58,000 bases of DNA, taken from Adiantum capillus-veneris (Eukaryota > Streptophyta > Polypodiopsida > Polypodiales > Pteridaceae). The stretch is from NCBI GenBank assembly GCA_014529385.2, contig CM043956.1, forward strand, positions 64,674,620-64,732,619. The letters run 5' to 3'. The translations under genes and the position numbers were made by a program. Positions 22,334 to 34,499 of this stretch are shown in pieces (position 1 is the first letter of the stretch; every line of letters begins with the position of its first letter). Below the pieces are notes generated by a model. That model was not told the origin of the DNA and ran no database searches. It saw nothing but the letters and a program-made list of their open reading frames with translations.

Positions 22334-25300
22334 ATGGATGAAAGAGAATATATCATCACCTGAACAATAGGTGATCAAGAACTTGAACGAGAGGTTCAAC
22401 TTAGAGATGGAAAGCTCCTCCTTAGTGCATATTTCTTGCAAATTTTACTACCACCTCACAGACAATTTCAAACATTGAATGCACTAATACAGTTTGGATC
22501 TGAAGTCACCCTTGTTGAAACACCATCTCACTTTGATATGGAGGGCCATCAGCATTTCATTCTCGATGCTTCTTTATCAAAAAGATATGCTATGGTGCAT
22601 ACAGAGAAGGAAACCAATGATGTGGAAGACTCAAAGGATACAAACTTACTGAATACAAGCGCTTTCTATGCTGAAGCTATCAAGCTACCAACCCAAGGAG
22701 ACTTGCACACAAATTTGCAAAAACAGCAGGAGAATTATATTGTCCTCGATAGCAGCAGCGGTGATGAGAAACTGACAAAAAAGGTAAAAAGTGTGGTGGA
22801 TTGGATATTATCCTTTTCAACATCTCACCGATTGAAAGACCTAATGAAACAATCTCATGGGCCTGTGAAAGTGGAAGAACTACCTAGAGAATACAACGGG
22901 AATGTTGTGTTTGAACTTCCATCAACTTTTGGCAATGTATGTCAATGAGTGGCATGGAGCAGAAATTTGATAGAAATGTTTTTCAGTACTATTTAAACAA
23001 TAAAGAATTCAATAATGCATATTTTCATGGATATTTAGATAAACCAATAGGAAAAAGTTACCTTGCTCAGGAAGACAGGAAAAAGATTACATGTCATTAT
23101 TGCGGCAAGGTTGTCACTTGTCAAGCTATATGTCCATGCATAATTTACTACGTTTTTCCAGGGAATTGCAACATGTCAAGATTGGTAGTGCATGTAGGCC
23201 ACCATGAGAATGATGTGCAGAAAGCTACATCTCGTGCTGCCATAGAAAAAATCCGAGGATTAGTCCAAACAGTGTTGAAGATTGATAGATCTAGTGGTCC
23301 TCGAAAAGTTCAAATGCTTGTGGCTCATCAAATTCTGATGGATTCACTCATTCTTGACAAGGGACATTCTATGGGAGATGCATAACTTCAAAACTTTCTA
23401 GAAGAGATGATGCCACTTGTGCAAAACCAAAGGTAAGGATACATTATTTTTGTTAATATTTATCAGTATAGTACGTAAAATTCTTTTTTCTAATGCATAA
23501 CAGATTAAAGAGTATCATTGCTTTAGAAAAACAACAAGGGTCAGTGGTAGTGGGCGATGGATTTGACAATATTCTCTTACTGAAGAAAAAATGTTTGTTC
23601 CCATTTTTTCATTGGAGTCATTTTCCTGGCCAAGGAGGACTTCCTGATAAATGTTTTGTTTTTAAGATGTCCACCAAAGGTCCTGGTTCAGGAGTTGATT
23701 TAATAAGACGCATGGATCGTTCTGGTCAAGGAGATCTGCATAATGCTTGGGTCCATTTTGACTATACGCATCGTGTTGAAGGATGGTCAACCATGTCATG
23801 CTCAGTTTATGACCCAAGGTGATAAATTTCTAGATGTATATAAAAGTGATAATTTAATCATTGACTAATACGTCTTACCATGCATACTTTTTGCCTCAGC
23901 ATGAAGAGCTTGATGGTTATTGCAATATGTGAGACCAAGGAGGAAGATACACAGTCACAAATATTATTTTGGAAATGTCTCAATTCTGTTATGGTTGAGA
24001 ATGGATATTCAATTTCAAATTTCACTGGGTTTATGGCAGATGAGACAGGTGCCAATTGGAATGCCATTCGAGCAGTCTACAATGGAGGAGCAAACAATGT
24101 AATGGACGGTCGTGAAAGATCATGCTTGTTCCATTGGGAGCAAAGTCTCCAAAAGAAAACAAGAGCACTCATTCCAAATGAAAAACAAATGGAGCATATT
24201 TCTTTGTGTGAAAAATGGCAAACAAGTAACACTTTGTTGGAAGCACAAATGCAAGCTAGGTCAATAAAGAGATGGTGGTATGAGAATGGTGTTCCAATAG
24301 AGAATCTGGTGCCTTTGAAAAATTGGTTCTCCTGGTGGGAAGATAGAATCTCACATTGGGGGGGCATTTCCATAAATGTGAGTTTTTTTTTGGGTATAAA
24401 TCTCACAATTATGTAGTAAATATTGTGAGCTAATGTTTCTAATCTTTCAGGATGACTTGAGCCCATGGGATCGTGCTGCTATCCCTACTACAAACTTATC
24501 AGAGAGTTTACATGCAAGTTCGCTTTCTTGAGAGGGAGGAAAAAAAAAGATCACATTGTATGATGCTTGTGTTACAAATGTCATCAACTCCTATCTTCAA
24601 TGTGCAAAGCAGTTGGGAGACTTGACTGGACGATACATAGGTACTGGACTAGACATACACTCTCTCTTGAATAGAGCACAATCAAGGTTGACTCGAACCC
24701 CGACTACGGTGACTCGTGTGCTGCATGGAATGAATGATAACAAAACTAACTTCCAAGTTCCAATTTTACATGGTGACAAAGAATCGGTGCAAAGAAAGAA
24801 GAGGTCAAACCTTGGCAATAGCTCACACCGACCAGGGTATATCATGGAGTCACGAGATCGCTGCCAACGCGGACGACCACGAAAAATTAATTTCACAAAT
24901 ATAAACAATGTGACTGTGGATAACTCAGTTAGATTGCAAGAAACTTTTATCGAAGAAGAAAGACCAACTTACAATGAAAGTACAAAATATCATAGCATTG
25001 GTAATAAAGATGGTGATGGTGGTGGTGTGGATAGTGCAGCTCAAATTTTGGAAGAGGATATACACAGGTCAATGTGGGCCCTTAGGCGCATGCCAATTCA
25101 TTATCGTAGAAAATGCTTTGGAAGAGAAAAAGGAAAAAAAATGTATGAATGTAATTGAGATTCGAAGTCCTGGGTTGTTCGCACCATCATTTTGGTCAGA
25201 GCGCACATACAATGGAAAACAATTTGCTCAATGAATGTGGTTTTGTAACCACAATGTTGAACACACTTGGAATGTTGACAAACAAGTCAATCACAAGCCA

Positions 25301-25603
25301 GATACATCTACAATATGGCCAATTCAACTTGGTACCATGATTTCAAAGGAATATGAAGGCCTTTCAAAGGCAGGTTTTCAACTACGGTGTGTAATAGTGC
25401 CAAGAGAGGGTGAATGTATAACCACTCCTTCATCATGTAAGAGGAGTAAAAAATGGAGGCATGGAATCTCAAAAGAAGCTGAAAAACGCTTGGTTGTAGC
25501 CGAGAGTCTAAGTGCAACATTGATAGAGGAAAAAGAAATGGTGGCACACAATCATGTGGTTTTTCATCTTCTTACTAGTGAATGCTATGATGTCTATATA
25601 TGA
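22334..25603 (+). pseudogene. Intron-containing DDE-transposase-like gene, decayed
   Basis: Exons are about 22334-23432, 23504-23818, 23900-24377 and 24451-25603, with GT-AG introns at 23433-23503, 23819-23899 and 24378-24450; phases match. A CHYCG...HVGHH zinc-finger-like motif sits near 23090-23205. Joined exons 2-3 give VYDPS, then GFMADETGANWNAI and RSCLFHWEQSL, and exon 4 begins with TTNLSESLHAS. This spacing of D, D and E with a C/H pair resembles MULE-type transposases. Lesions include TGA at 22361-22363, a frame change near 22930, TAA near 23383, TGA near 24529, a frameshift at an A run near 25134 and TGA at 25232-25234. A basic GRPRK AT-hook-like motif is at about 24868. No terminal repeats were found. 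Confidence 0.6.
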
Positions 25604-26449
25604 GAAGATCCTACATGCACTTATTTAGATTTTCAAAAGAGGGAGAAAGATAACAAGGCCTTTCTACACATTATCTCATGTATAGGAGGTTGACTAGTGG
25701 CAACACAAAAACATTGGGTTCCTATGGGAAATTATTTTGATCCCTTGTCCCCATAGAGACACCTCCCCCCATGTTGCCCCACCCATCTATCCCATAGCTT
25801 CCTTCTCCACCCATGTTCCATCTCAAGAAAATGGGATTGGGTCCTCCTTAGTTGCTAGGAAATCACTTGACAACACCTTTGCTACTAGTAGGATTTCCAA
25901 AGAGGGACAACCCTCTTTGCAACCTTTGACTATGCCTTCACTTGATTTGTTGGCAACCCACTATGATGATTTAGAGGCTAGTTGCTTCTGAGTTCATGTA
26001 CTCTTTCTTGTGGCACAAGGGACATATGCTCTTGACATTGTAGTGGTCTTCTCCTTCCTGTTGTGTGGAAAGGATTAGGGGTTCTGGACTATGGATTCTA
26101 TGCTTGGTTTTTTAAGGTCATAGGCAATAGAGTTCTCTCACTGCATGGGAGACCTAGGGGTCGTAGACATGGTCCAGACGGTTTGGCCATTGGACAAGTT
26201 CAGAGTTTCTCTCCTAGATGTTACACTTTCTTTGCAGACACTCAGTGTGCTCCTTGCCATGTATATACACACAAGGACTCTTGTGAGAGGATGTAGCCCA
26301 AAGGACAATGCAGGCATCTGGGACGCTTGTTGGACACACTATGTAGGTCAGGTTATTGAGAGGTCACTAGGATGTAGATTAACCCCCCATCCAAACCAGC
26401 CTCAAAGATTGGCCCATTGGATGCTATGGCAGCATCATCTTTCTCCCAT
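25604..26449 (+). other. Degenerate region upstream of the LINE endonuclease
   Basis: It holds broken, Pro-rich open frames (25737-25991, 26145-26483) that could be the ORF1 remnant of the LINE that follows. No zinc knuckle or RNA-binding motif can be seen, so this is only a positional guess. Confidence 0.25.
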
Positions 26450-29110
26450 TCCCCCCATGAGGATCAGCTCATGGAATGCCTAGGGCCTTGATGGACCACA
26501 AATTCTATGTCATAGAGGTCACTTGAGACAAGAGCTACAAAGACGCCTATTAAGTGACATTTTCATGATATAGGAGCACCACCTTTGTGGGAGTCTCATT
26601 TGGTGTTGTGGAAATGTGCTAATAAGAAAATTTGAGACTTTTTGGCTAGCTGTTTTGGGCCTGAAGGTATCCAGAGAGATGTATGCATGACTATAGTTAA
26701 CTCTTAGCAGCATGCCACTATGGAATTAGCAAGAGCATGGGCTATAGGCGGGCCTCTTTATTTACCACGAGCTTATGGATATGATTAACGTATTGACAAA
26801 TAGGTGTATGCCATGTGTGCAAGAATGGTGGGTGTGTAAGAGATGTGCATGAGTGGTCAATGGATGCACTTTTCCTTCCAAAAAGGAGGTGGATGATTTT
26901 ATGATTTTTGGCCTTCCATAACTCCCACATATGATCTCCAATTTGAGTGGAGATCATAGATATACAATCTACGCGTCGAGCTCTTTCCATCGACATGCTA
27001 CATGATATGGTTTTACCTGCTAGATTTTGAATTCCATTTTGGGGGGGGGGGGGGGGGGGGGGGGGGCGAATTTGAATTCAAATAAACTAGCGGTTTTTCT
27101 TGTTTGAATTCAAAAGTTCTCCTTTGATTACTTTCTTAATACTAAAGGTTTGACTTCCTTAGACTGCCAAAAAAAGAGCCCCAAGTTAGACCCCATTCTC
27201 TTCATACAGTGGTAGGGTCACATTGTTGGGTTCTTGAATCTCCATGCACCCAATCATGTGAGCACATGTGCTGAGTTTTGTTCTTGTTTGGTTGATTCAT
27301 TACCCCATATAGGGTAGTGGTGCATTGGGGAATATTTTAATATGCTTGAGAACCCCTTGGACTGTGTGGGGGGTAGCACACTACCTGTACATGGAGTTAA
27401 GTTGGCTGCCTGTTCCTGGGAGAGGCTATGTATGACTTTGTGAGTCACTGATTTATGGAATCATTGGGCATTCATGCAACCTTTGGAGACCCTCTCATTC
27501 TCTTTCTTTGACAAGGAAGCAGGAGGGGTGAATCTCTCATGGATTGATCAATTTTATGCTTGTGACAACATATGTGATATAGGAGAATCAATGAGTATCA
27601 TGGTGGGGACTACTTTCTCTAACCATACACTAGTGATGGTGAAATTGATGGATAGACCAAGGAGAATTAGCTCTATGCTCAAGATCCTTGAGAGGGTACT
27701 CTTGGACATGGATCTAAGGGAGCAGATTGAGAGGATTTGGGGGGGCAAAAAGTTTGTATGGGGAGAGCAATCTTGCAACTCAGGTAGCCAATGGCATTAG
27801 AGAGATTCACCTCATTTTACATCAAGAGGCAGAAATGTGATTGACTCCATCTTAGAAGTAAGAGTGTTGCAAGGAATGTCGGCTCAGGCTAAGGATTGTC
27901 TCTTTACATAGGATGTAGAAGAGGCACCCCAATAGCCCTTGGATGGAGGGGCAAATGCAACAAGCTAGACAAGAGGAGTTGATAGCTATCGCGAAGCGCC
28001 AACATGAGTTTTCATCTAATTATAAGGCCTCACATTGGTCTTAGGTAAGAGGCAAAGTCATTGGGAAGTTTTCTGAGATGATGTACCCACACCATGCCCA
28101 CACAAAGATGATTTAACTAAGGAGACTTGATGGGATAATAGCCACAAATCCTATGGATATGCACTCAGTGGAATTAGATTTCTACAAGAGCTACTTACGG
28201 TTGACCCCTAGATAGAGTATCGAGATGCATGGAGAGAGAGGGTATGGGCCCATATGCCTTGTTTGGTCACCAAGGAGGTGTTATAGATTCTCAGAGTCCG
28301 TTCTCAGAGGAGGAGATCCATGATGCATTATAGACACTCCCATGTGGCAGTTGCCCTTGTGAGGATTGTTTGACACTTGCTTTTTTTCTAGAGTACTGAG
28401 ATTCCATGAAGAATGGATTATGTAGAGCCTTCCAGCATATTATGGACACAAGACACATGCCTGACAGTTTGATAGAGCGGTTGATTTACTTGATCCCCAA
28501 GGAGGAAGGCTTGCTAGATGATATTAGAAAGTGAAGACCCATCACGATTCTCAACTTATCCTACAAAATCTTCTTAAAGTTTGAGAATCCAGCCTCTCTT
28601 GGATACCCCGATCCACGGGACACAGACATGTTTTGTCAAGGAAGGTAGTATCCTTGATAATATTTTTACCTTTTGGGAGGCAACAACTCTCGCTCAACTT
28701 CAAGGAGATGACCTTGTAGTGCTTATTCTCAAATTTGAGAAGACATGTGATCATGTATATTGAAGCTTTTTGGAGGGATCTATGTTGAGGATGGGCTTCT
28801 TAGCTGATTGGATTAGAGGGGTGTCTACTCTATATTCTCAAGCTCATAGCGAGGTCTTGCTAGATGGAGGTAGAGGACTACGTTTTATGCTTTCACACTT
28901 GGTGAGATAGGGATGCCCACTTGCCACCTTTCTCTTTTTGCTACATGCTGAGGTGATGAGCCAATTTATAGCTCTATATGAGGTTGGTTTGCGAGGCATA
29001 CCAGTCACTTGAAGTGTTTTGTTATGCTTCAGAGGCATTGATCAAATGGCACAAAACGATTGCTTTTTTGTTGGTTGTGCTCCTACTCTTGAGTGGTCAC
29101 CTCGTGAGGT
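26450..29110 (+). mobile_element. Degenerate L1-type LINE (endonuclease and RT)
   Basis: The endonuclease starts at about 26460 with RISSWNA, a stop and GL, where LINE endonucleases have SWNVRGL. Its C-terminal part at 27474-27800 has WIDQFYA and TTFSNHTLV, where the catalytic motif is usually SDH. RT motifs follow: LIYLIPK, DDIRK, a stop, RPITILNLSYKIF (about 28485-28575); THIHG-like TQTCFVKEGSILDNIF and LILKFEKTCDHVY (28581-28763); and GCPLATFLFLLHAEVM (about 28905). The LILKFEK motif has lost the usual LLLDFEKAYD aspartate. Frames shift repeatedly, so it is a dead copy. No poly-A tail or target duplication was found. Confidence 0.8.
27041..27066 (+). repeat. G26 homopolymer
   Basis: Twenty-six consecutive G residues inside the LINE endonuclease region, flanked by TTGAATTCCATTTT on the left and CGAATTTGAATTCAAAT on the right, which are partly inverted copies. 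The length could be affected by sequencing or assembly. Confidence 0.9.
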
Positions 29111-29123
29111 CTCTAGATAGATG

Positions 29124-29490
29124 ATGGGGTGCAGTGGCTACGGGGGGTGGTGATCCTCAAATGCCACCCCCTGTAGCAGCTGCATGGTACGTCAACAAAT
29201 TCTACACATCTCACAAGAAGATCTTCTTTAGGAAGTCAAAGACCGATACATGAAGAACTACTTCGCGACTACAATACAAGTTTTCACAAATTATTGTTAC
29301 CCGTTTGCATGGCAAGCATTGCTTTATATTGTAAGTAACAAAAATTGAATCTTAGCATGTGATTTTACTTCTGTTGTGTCGAGTCTTTCTCTCTCTCGTT
29401 CGTTCTCGTTCTATGCATCTCCTCCACGCCATGGCTCCCCACCGCTTGCATCCTCCATAGCTGCTTTCCCAACATCTGGTATCAGAGCCA
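29124..29490 (+). mobile_element. Ty1/copia LTR end and primer binding site
   Basis: TGGTATCAGAGCCA at 29477-29490 is the classic copia primer site, complementary to initiator tRNA-Met. It follows an LTR ending CCCAACA at 29474, with a TC spacer. The LTR start is not certain; TGATGGGG at 29124, just beyond the LINE, is a candidate and would make a 351-bp LTR. No second LTR copy or matching gag was found to the right, so this is a fragment. Confidence 0.7.
29131..29183. repeat. Inverted repeat near a copia LTR start
   Basis: GCAGTGGCTACGGGGGGTGG (29131-29150) pairs with CCACCCCCTGTAGCAGCTGC (29164-29183), about 17 of 20 positions. It lies at or near the point where the LINE gives way to copia LTR sequence. 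Confidence 0.75.
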
Positions 29491-30490
29491 CAAGCTTGGT
29501 GCTCTTGGTGCTATAGAGTTTGCCCTAGGTAAGGCGGATCCCGGGCAGTACGAATCAACATATCAAAACACTGCCTATCTTGGAGAGGTGGACGACGACT
29601 TGCGGATCGTTTTAAAACAGTGCAATCCCAACAATAGATTCTTCCAAGGATTGGAATGAAATAATTGTGTTGTCAGGTTAGTTTGGCTTTAACCCCTGAG
29701 TAGAGGACAATTCCCCTCCTCTCTATACGGAGGAAACTGTCCAATGGATCTCCGCACACCTTTGTCTTGCTAGCAGGGTGGTAGTTTTCAACTAGGTGTT
29801 ATTGGCAATTATGTAGTGCATCACGTCCTACTAGGTCTTCTCAAGTTCTTACATCAATGAGCTTCATTGATTGATCATGAAATTTTTGTGGTCAGGGCAA
29901 GATACATAGTCAGCACAAGCCAAGGTCTCTTTTTAGGTCATTACACTTCTTCAATCTCACAGATGCCTAGGGATCATTGACCCAAGACAACAAAGTAGAG
30001 TTGTCCTTGTAAAGCTCATTGTCAGAGGACTTCCTCCAAGATAAGAGTGCTAAAATGAGCTACTAATCCCACAGACAGGAAACCCATTGGGCCCTTCTAC
30101 ACACTGGACCTTCATAGAGATTCTCAGAGCGGGACTGAGCAGAGGCTGGCAGGACTGCTTTGCATTGAGTATACTTCTCTCTTGGGAGCATCTTGGAGAT
30201 GTCTTAGAGTAGCATGATCTGGGATGCTTGGAGGAGTGCTTGAGACAACCATTTATTTGGAACCACTGGCCCGTAGCATAGAGAGGGGTCACATGGCCAA
30301 AATTCGGCCACATGTTTCTTGGGGGGCCTTAGAAGAGGACCCTGCCAACATTTTTGGGGATTGGCTTCACTTTAGATCACTGACAGAGGAGCTACAGAGT
30401 GACATACTACATGGCATGCATGGAGACTTGAGAGTATGTGCGAGGATGTTTCAGAGGCCATTCTTGCAGGATGGCATACACCCATTATAA
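29491..30490. other. Unassigned region with broken ORFs
   Basis: It begins as copia leader. Around 30224-30490 a frame with ARSIERGHMAKIRPHVSWG appears, which I could not place; it may be LINE or other repeat debris. No intact gene is present. Confidence 0.3.
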
Positions 30491-31599
30491 GAATGCAAAT
30501 ATAACTATAAACACATATATCTACTATAAACAAGAGAGTTACTCTCTCATCGCTTTTTACACAAGCTATTATCTTAGTAATGTATGGTTATACCCATTAG
30601 AAGTGATGTAATGAAATTAGATCCAGAATCTAATTTCTTGACGCTTATTGTAATGTTCCATCGTATGGGATACTACTTGATATTGTTTGTCATCCCTACT
30701 AGTGTTTCTTACCCCTTTTTAGATGGTTAAGGTTGATCATTATCAATATAAATTCATACACTGGATTGGATTTTCTTTTAATTTTGATTTTGATAGTTTC
30801 TTAAATTAAAGCACCGTGATTAGTTTTTCATTTGCAACTATTGTTGGACCTTTGTATTGCTTTCACACAACATTGATCTCTACTCACTACCCTCCCTACT
30901 TGGAAAAAAAATGTCCATATTTATTGCTCAAACTTGATCACTTATTATTATTAGTTTTTTTTCTAACACGAATAACCCCAACTTTTTGTCAAATTTGTCA
31001 TTAAAAACTTTTAAAGCCTTAATGTATTTAGTGTGTGGTTAAATTGTCATAAAATTTAACAAGAAATCACTTTTATTGCATTGTCTTTGAGAAACACTTT
31101 TGCAGATAAATCTCAATACAATGCTATCATATCAAAAACCCTCCAGGTATGACGTTTATCAATGCATTTTTATAATATACATCTAGCAAGCTCATTTTAA
31201 TTATCTCTACTGAGTAATCTCTCTCTACGTATCTTTAGAACTAGATGCAATATTCTATAATACACTACCAAAGTGCTTATTTCACCTCCTTTCTTATCTT
31301 AACATATTTTCACAAGCCTATGCCCAAGAATATTTGCTACTTTACTTGTTAACACCATATTAGAGAGTTTGAGACTTTGGAGCCAATTTGGGAATCACCG
31401 ATGTCTTAAAGATTTGGGCATATGGATAAATCTCAAACTATTTTTTTAAGGCCAAATCCTTCCATAAGGTAGTACTTGAAAAGCTCTTTCAAGCCATGCT
31501 CTCAAAAAGTTTGCTAAGATTTGGCCATGTGGTCAAATTTTAAGCTTATTTTGAAAGTGGGAATTGGGAAAATCCCAAATTTGCCAATACGGTGTCTGT
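30491..31599. other. AT-rich stretch without recognised features
   Basis: No ORF, repeat structure or motif stands out on either strand in this 1.1 kb, beyond runs such as TATTATTAG and repeated TTTGGCCATGTGG-like words near 31520. Confidence 0.5.
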
Positions 31600-32573
31600 T
31601 TACATTGTGTTATAAGCTGCAAAATCAAATTTTAATGTAGTGGAACCATCCTCTTTTGCCTTCAATTTTGGACATTGCTTGATCAAGTGATCATTAGATT
31701 TAAAATAATGGCGATGCATCTTCTTTTTGCATTTGTCACCAAAATTCCTAGACAAACTACTGCCAGTAGAAGCATTAAGAACAGATGATTTACAACTCGT
31801 AGAAGAACCATGAGTTGTTACCACTTTTCTTTGAGCAACAATAAAGGCCTGCTCAACTACACACTATTTAGCCTTGTTCAACTACACCCTTTTTAGCCCC
31901 GTTTTTTCTTGAAATGCTACTCTTGCAACAAGAATGTGCATAATGCATAAAACATGAAAACTTCATGATTTCCTTAGGTCATAAGTCTTCAAGTACTAGC
32001 AAAAGTCTGATAAGAACCTAGCAAATCATAAAGAACAGTCTGCACAAGGGAACCATTGGAAATGACTTTGCCCATAGAAATAAGTTGCTCATTAATATCC
32101 TTGATACTAGTAAGGAAAGTGTCCATTTCATCTTCCTCATGCATAATCTTTGACTCTAGCTCTTTACGCAACAATACAATTTTAGCCTCGTTGTGACTTG
32201 CATAAATACCAGCCAGAATATCCCAAGCATGTTTTGTACATTTAATTGAATGAATGTTAGCAGTAATATTGCACTTCACAGATAACACAATCAATGCATG
32301 TGCATGTGCATCTCTAACATCTGAACGAGCCTGCTTAGCCGTAGGCAAAACAGCTCTAGCAACAATAAGAATCTTGCCACCAAAACCTGCAACATCCTTA
32401 ACATTGCTTGTATCCTCAAAACCAGGTCATACATCAACGCCCTGCACAAGATTTCAATCGGGCTTGTACTCAATAACATGTTGCATCATGTAATCCTACA
32501 TTGGGTAATTGTCACCATCCAATCTATCCTCAATAGCAACCATCTTGAATATGTATTTGTTGTTGTCTGCCAT
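31600..32573 (-). pseudogene. Ty1/copia gag remnant
   Basis: The start is the ATG at 32573 (MADNNKYIF), followed by DRLDGDNYPM, a stop, and DYMM, typical of the copia Gag N-terminus (DG.NY..W). The best frame, 31989-32348, has KHAWDILAGIYASHNEAK, LRKELESKIMHE and LVQTVLYDLLGSYQTFAS, matching the UBN2/Retrotran_gag_2 domain. A degenerate zinc knuckle (KKKMHRHYFKSNDHLIKQCP) lies in another frame at about 31690-31750. Several stops and a frameshift break it, and no pol follows. Gag would form the virus-like particle. Confidence 0.75.
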
Positions 32574-33016
32574 GGTGAATTCCAACACCTTATGTGAAAA
32601 CTACCCAAAAAAAGAAAAACAAAGAGGGTCTAATGTGTGCTATATAGAGAAACCTAAAGAAGAATATAAGGGACTTGTTGTGCAAAAAATAATATTGATA
32701 GAAATCGTGCACAAAAGGACAAATTACATGTGCAATATTGTTTGTAGTGGAAACGGAGACCGAAATGATCCCAAATGGAAAATCTGAGCAGAACAACAAT
32801 TTGTTTCCATTTTGACATGGCTTATAGTTGAGATTTTGGTTAGTTTACAAGGGAGACTCTGCCATTTTTCTTTTAGGATTTATTGCCATTGTTTTGGTTT
32901 CATCACCATACACATTTTATCTCATATGAGTTATTCACTAATATGGCATCCATCATGTGTGACAATTCATAGTCAATAGTGAAAACTCATGAGAGAGGTC
33001 TCATAGTTGCCAATAT
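32574..33016. other. Spacer, nothing recognised
   Basis: It should hold the leader of the minus-strand copia gag, but no complement of TGGTATCAGAGC is visible, so the LTR is lost. Confidence 0.4.
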
Positions 33017-33560
33017 ATGCAATGTTGGCATTGTGGTCACACAGGGAACATCAGATGTTGTTGTTTCAGATGTATGAGGCAACGACATACATGTATGCAT
33101 GATGCAAATAAGGTTTTGACACATGTTAAAGGGGTGGTTTCATATGCCACTGATGGTGATGTCACGTTTACATTTAGCATTCCTCTTTCTTGCATGTCTT
33201 CAAGAGGTGGGACTTCTTCTTGTTGGTTTTCCATGTCACACCACATTGTGGGTGGTTTAGCATTATCTCTAGTGGGAGATTTCCATGTCACACCACATCA
33301 AGAGTCGGTTAGCACTTTCTCTAGTGGGAGCTTTCTATGTCACACACCACATCATGAGTGGTTTAGCACTTTCTCTAGTGGTAGATTTGGTTGTATACAC
33401 TTGGTTGATGGTTCATCGTTTGATGTTGCAAGTGCAAGAGATGTTTGCTTGTCATTACCTAATGGTACATCTTATATGCTACGACACGTGTGATATGCTC
33501 CTTAGCTAAGATAGAGTTTGATCTTAATGAGGTAGTTAGCATATTGTGGGTGCTATGTAC
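33017..33560 (+). pseudogene. Ty1/copia fragment: zinc knuckle, protease, pre-integrase
   Basis: CWHCGHTGNIRCCC at 33020-33062 is a copia Gag zinc knuckle with the His replaced by Asn. The protease follows with FHVTPHQES...STFSSG, then GRFGCIHLVDGSSFDVASA and LSLPNGTSYMLRHV, a stop, YAP, which matches the end of copia protease and the run into the pre-integrase domain. A 52-54-bp segment is triplicated inside the protease (33228-33385), shifting the frame. The catalytic DSG itself is not seen. It is on the opposite strand to the copia gag at 31600, so it is a separate remnant. Confidence 0.7.
33228..33385 (+). repeat. Triplicated 52-54-bp segment in copia protease
   Basis: Units start at 33228 (TTTCCATGTCACACCACATT), 33280 and 33332, each ending CTCTAGTGGGAG or a variant. 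One unit encodes FHVTPHxExxSTFSSG, the stretch after the copia protease active site. The 52-bp period is not a multiple of three. Confidence 0.9.
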
Positions 33561-34100
33561 TACTTAGAGAGTGGTTTTCCTAAATGCATTGCAGATCACT
33601 AGTGATTGCCAAGAGAGTGCACAGTGGCTTGGTATAACATATTGTTGATCGTGGGTCAACAACATGATGTAACTCAACAAAGACTTATTTTATGAGTTAT
33701 GAAATTATGTGGATTATGGTTTAAAACATCATTTGTAATTAGTGACTAGTCTAGTTGCAGAAGCCGAGTGCAAATGGCACTTCCAGATTGTACATACAAA
33801 TACATCTTACCCCTTGTACTCTTTTTTAGGTTTAACCTATGGTACAATTAGTATATAAGGTACCTAGGTCATTTTGTAAAGAGAACTTTATCATAATCAA
33901 GGTTTAAGCTACCATTGACTGTGTGTGAGAGAGGAAAAGAGAGAGAGAATGAGCTTCATCCTAATGCTACTCCCTGCTCGCTCATCACATTGGAGAATCG
34001 AAACCACCATCGTGCTAGCCTTGGCAATAGCTACGCAACAACGCTTGTGCATCTAAAAGCTATTTGTGGCCGTAAGTGTACCAAATGATGTCTATTTTCT
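33561..34100 (+). other. Possible copia 3' end and LTR promoter
   Basis: A short VAEAEC-like segment near 33756 may be the end of a copia RNase H. TATATAAGG at 33852 with a purine-rich GAGAGAGG stretch about 70 bases later resembles an LTR promoter. No primer site or paired LTR was found, so this remains tentative. Confidence 0.3.
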
Positions 34101-34499
34101 ATGTGCAAGTAGTCATTAGAATCGTGGAAACATAAGCTAGGCAAAAGTGCTCATAGACTTCATTTTCGGCCACTTTCAAAATCCGGCTCTATCTTCACAC
34201 GTGTTTTTTGTAGATGGGTTTAGATTGAGGATTTTGAGTGTAGAGGCTTTGGGACATGCGTATCCTAGGGAGGGGATGGTGCTCCTTAAGTTTCATATGA
34301 TTCTTGTATGGTTTAGTAAGTTTCCTTTAGTTTGTGTGTATGTGGGTTGGCTGGTGTAGTTGAGAGCAGCGAGATTCTAGATTGTCGTTTAGCTAGCCTT
34401 CAAGAGTGTTATTTGTGTGGGATGGTCTTAGCTTGAGACAAGATAAATAGATTGCCTCTGTGTGCCTATTCTGTCATCTGTGTCCTCAACTGACATTAT

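Noticed and set aside
23858-24466. Minus-strand ORFs opposite the transposase-like gene
   Set aside because: Shadows; the plus strand has spliced frames with recognisable motifs.
30050-30490. A possible gene in the two overlapping ORFs
   Set aside because: No family resemblance, and the frames are bounded by debris of LINE and copia elements.
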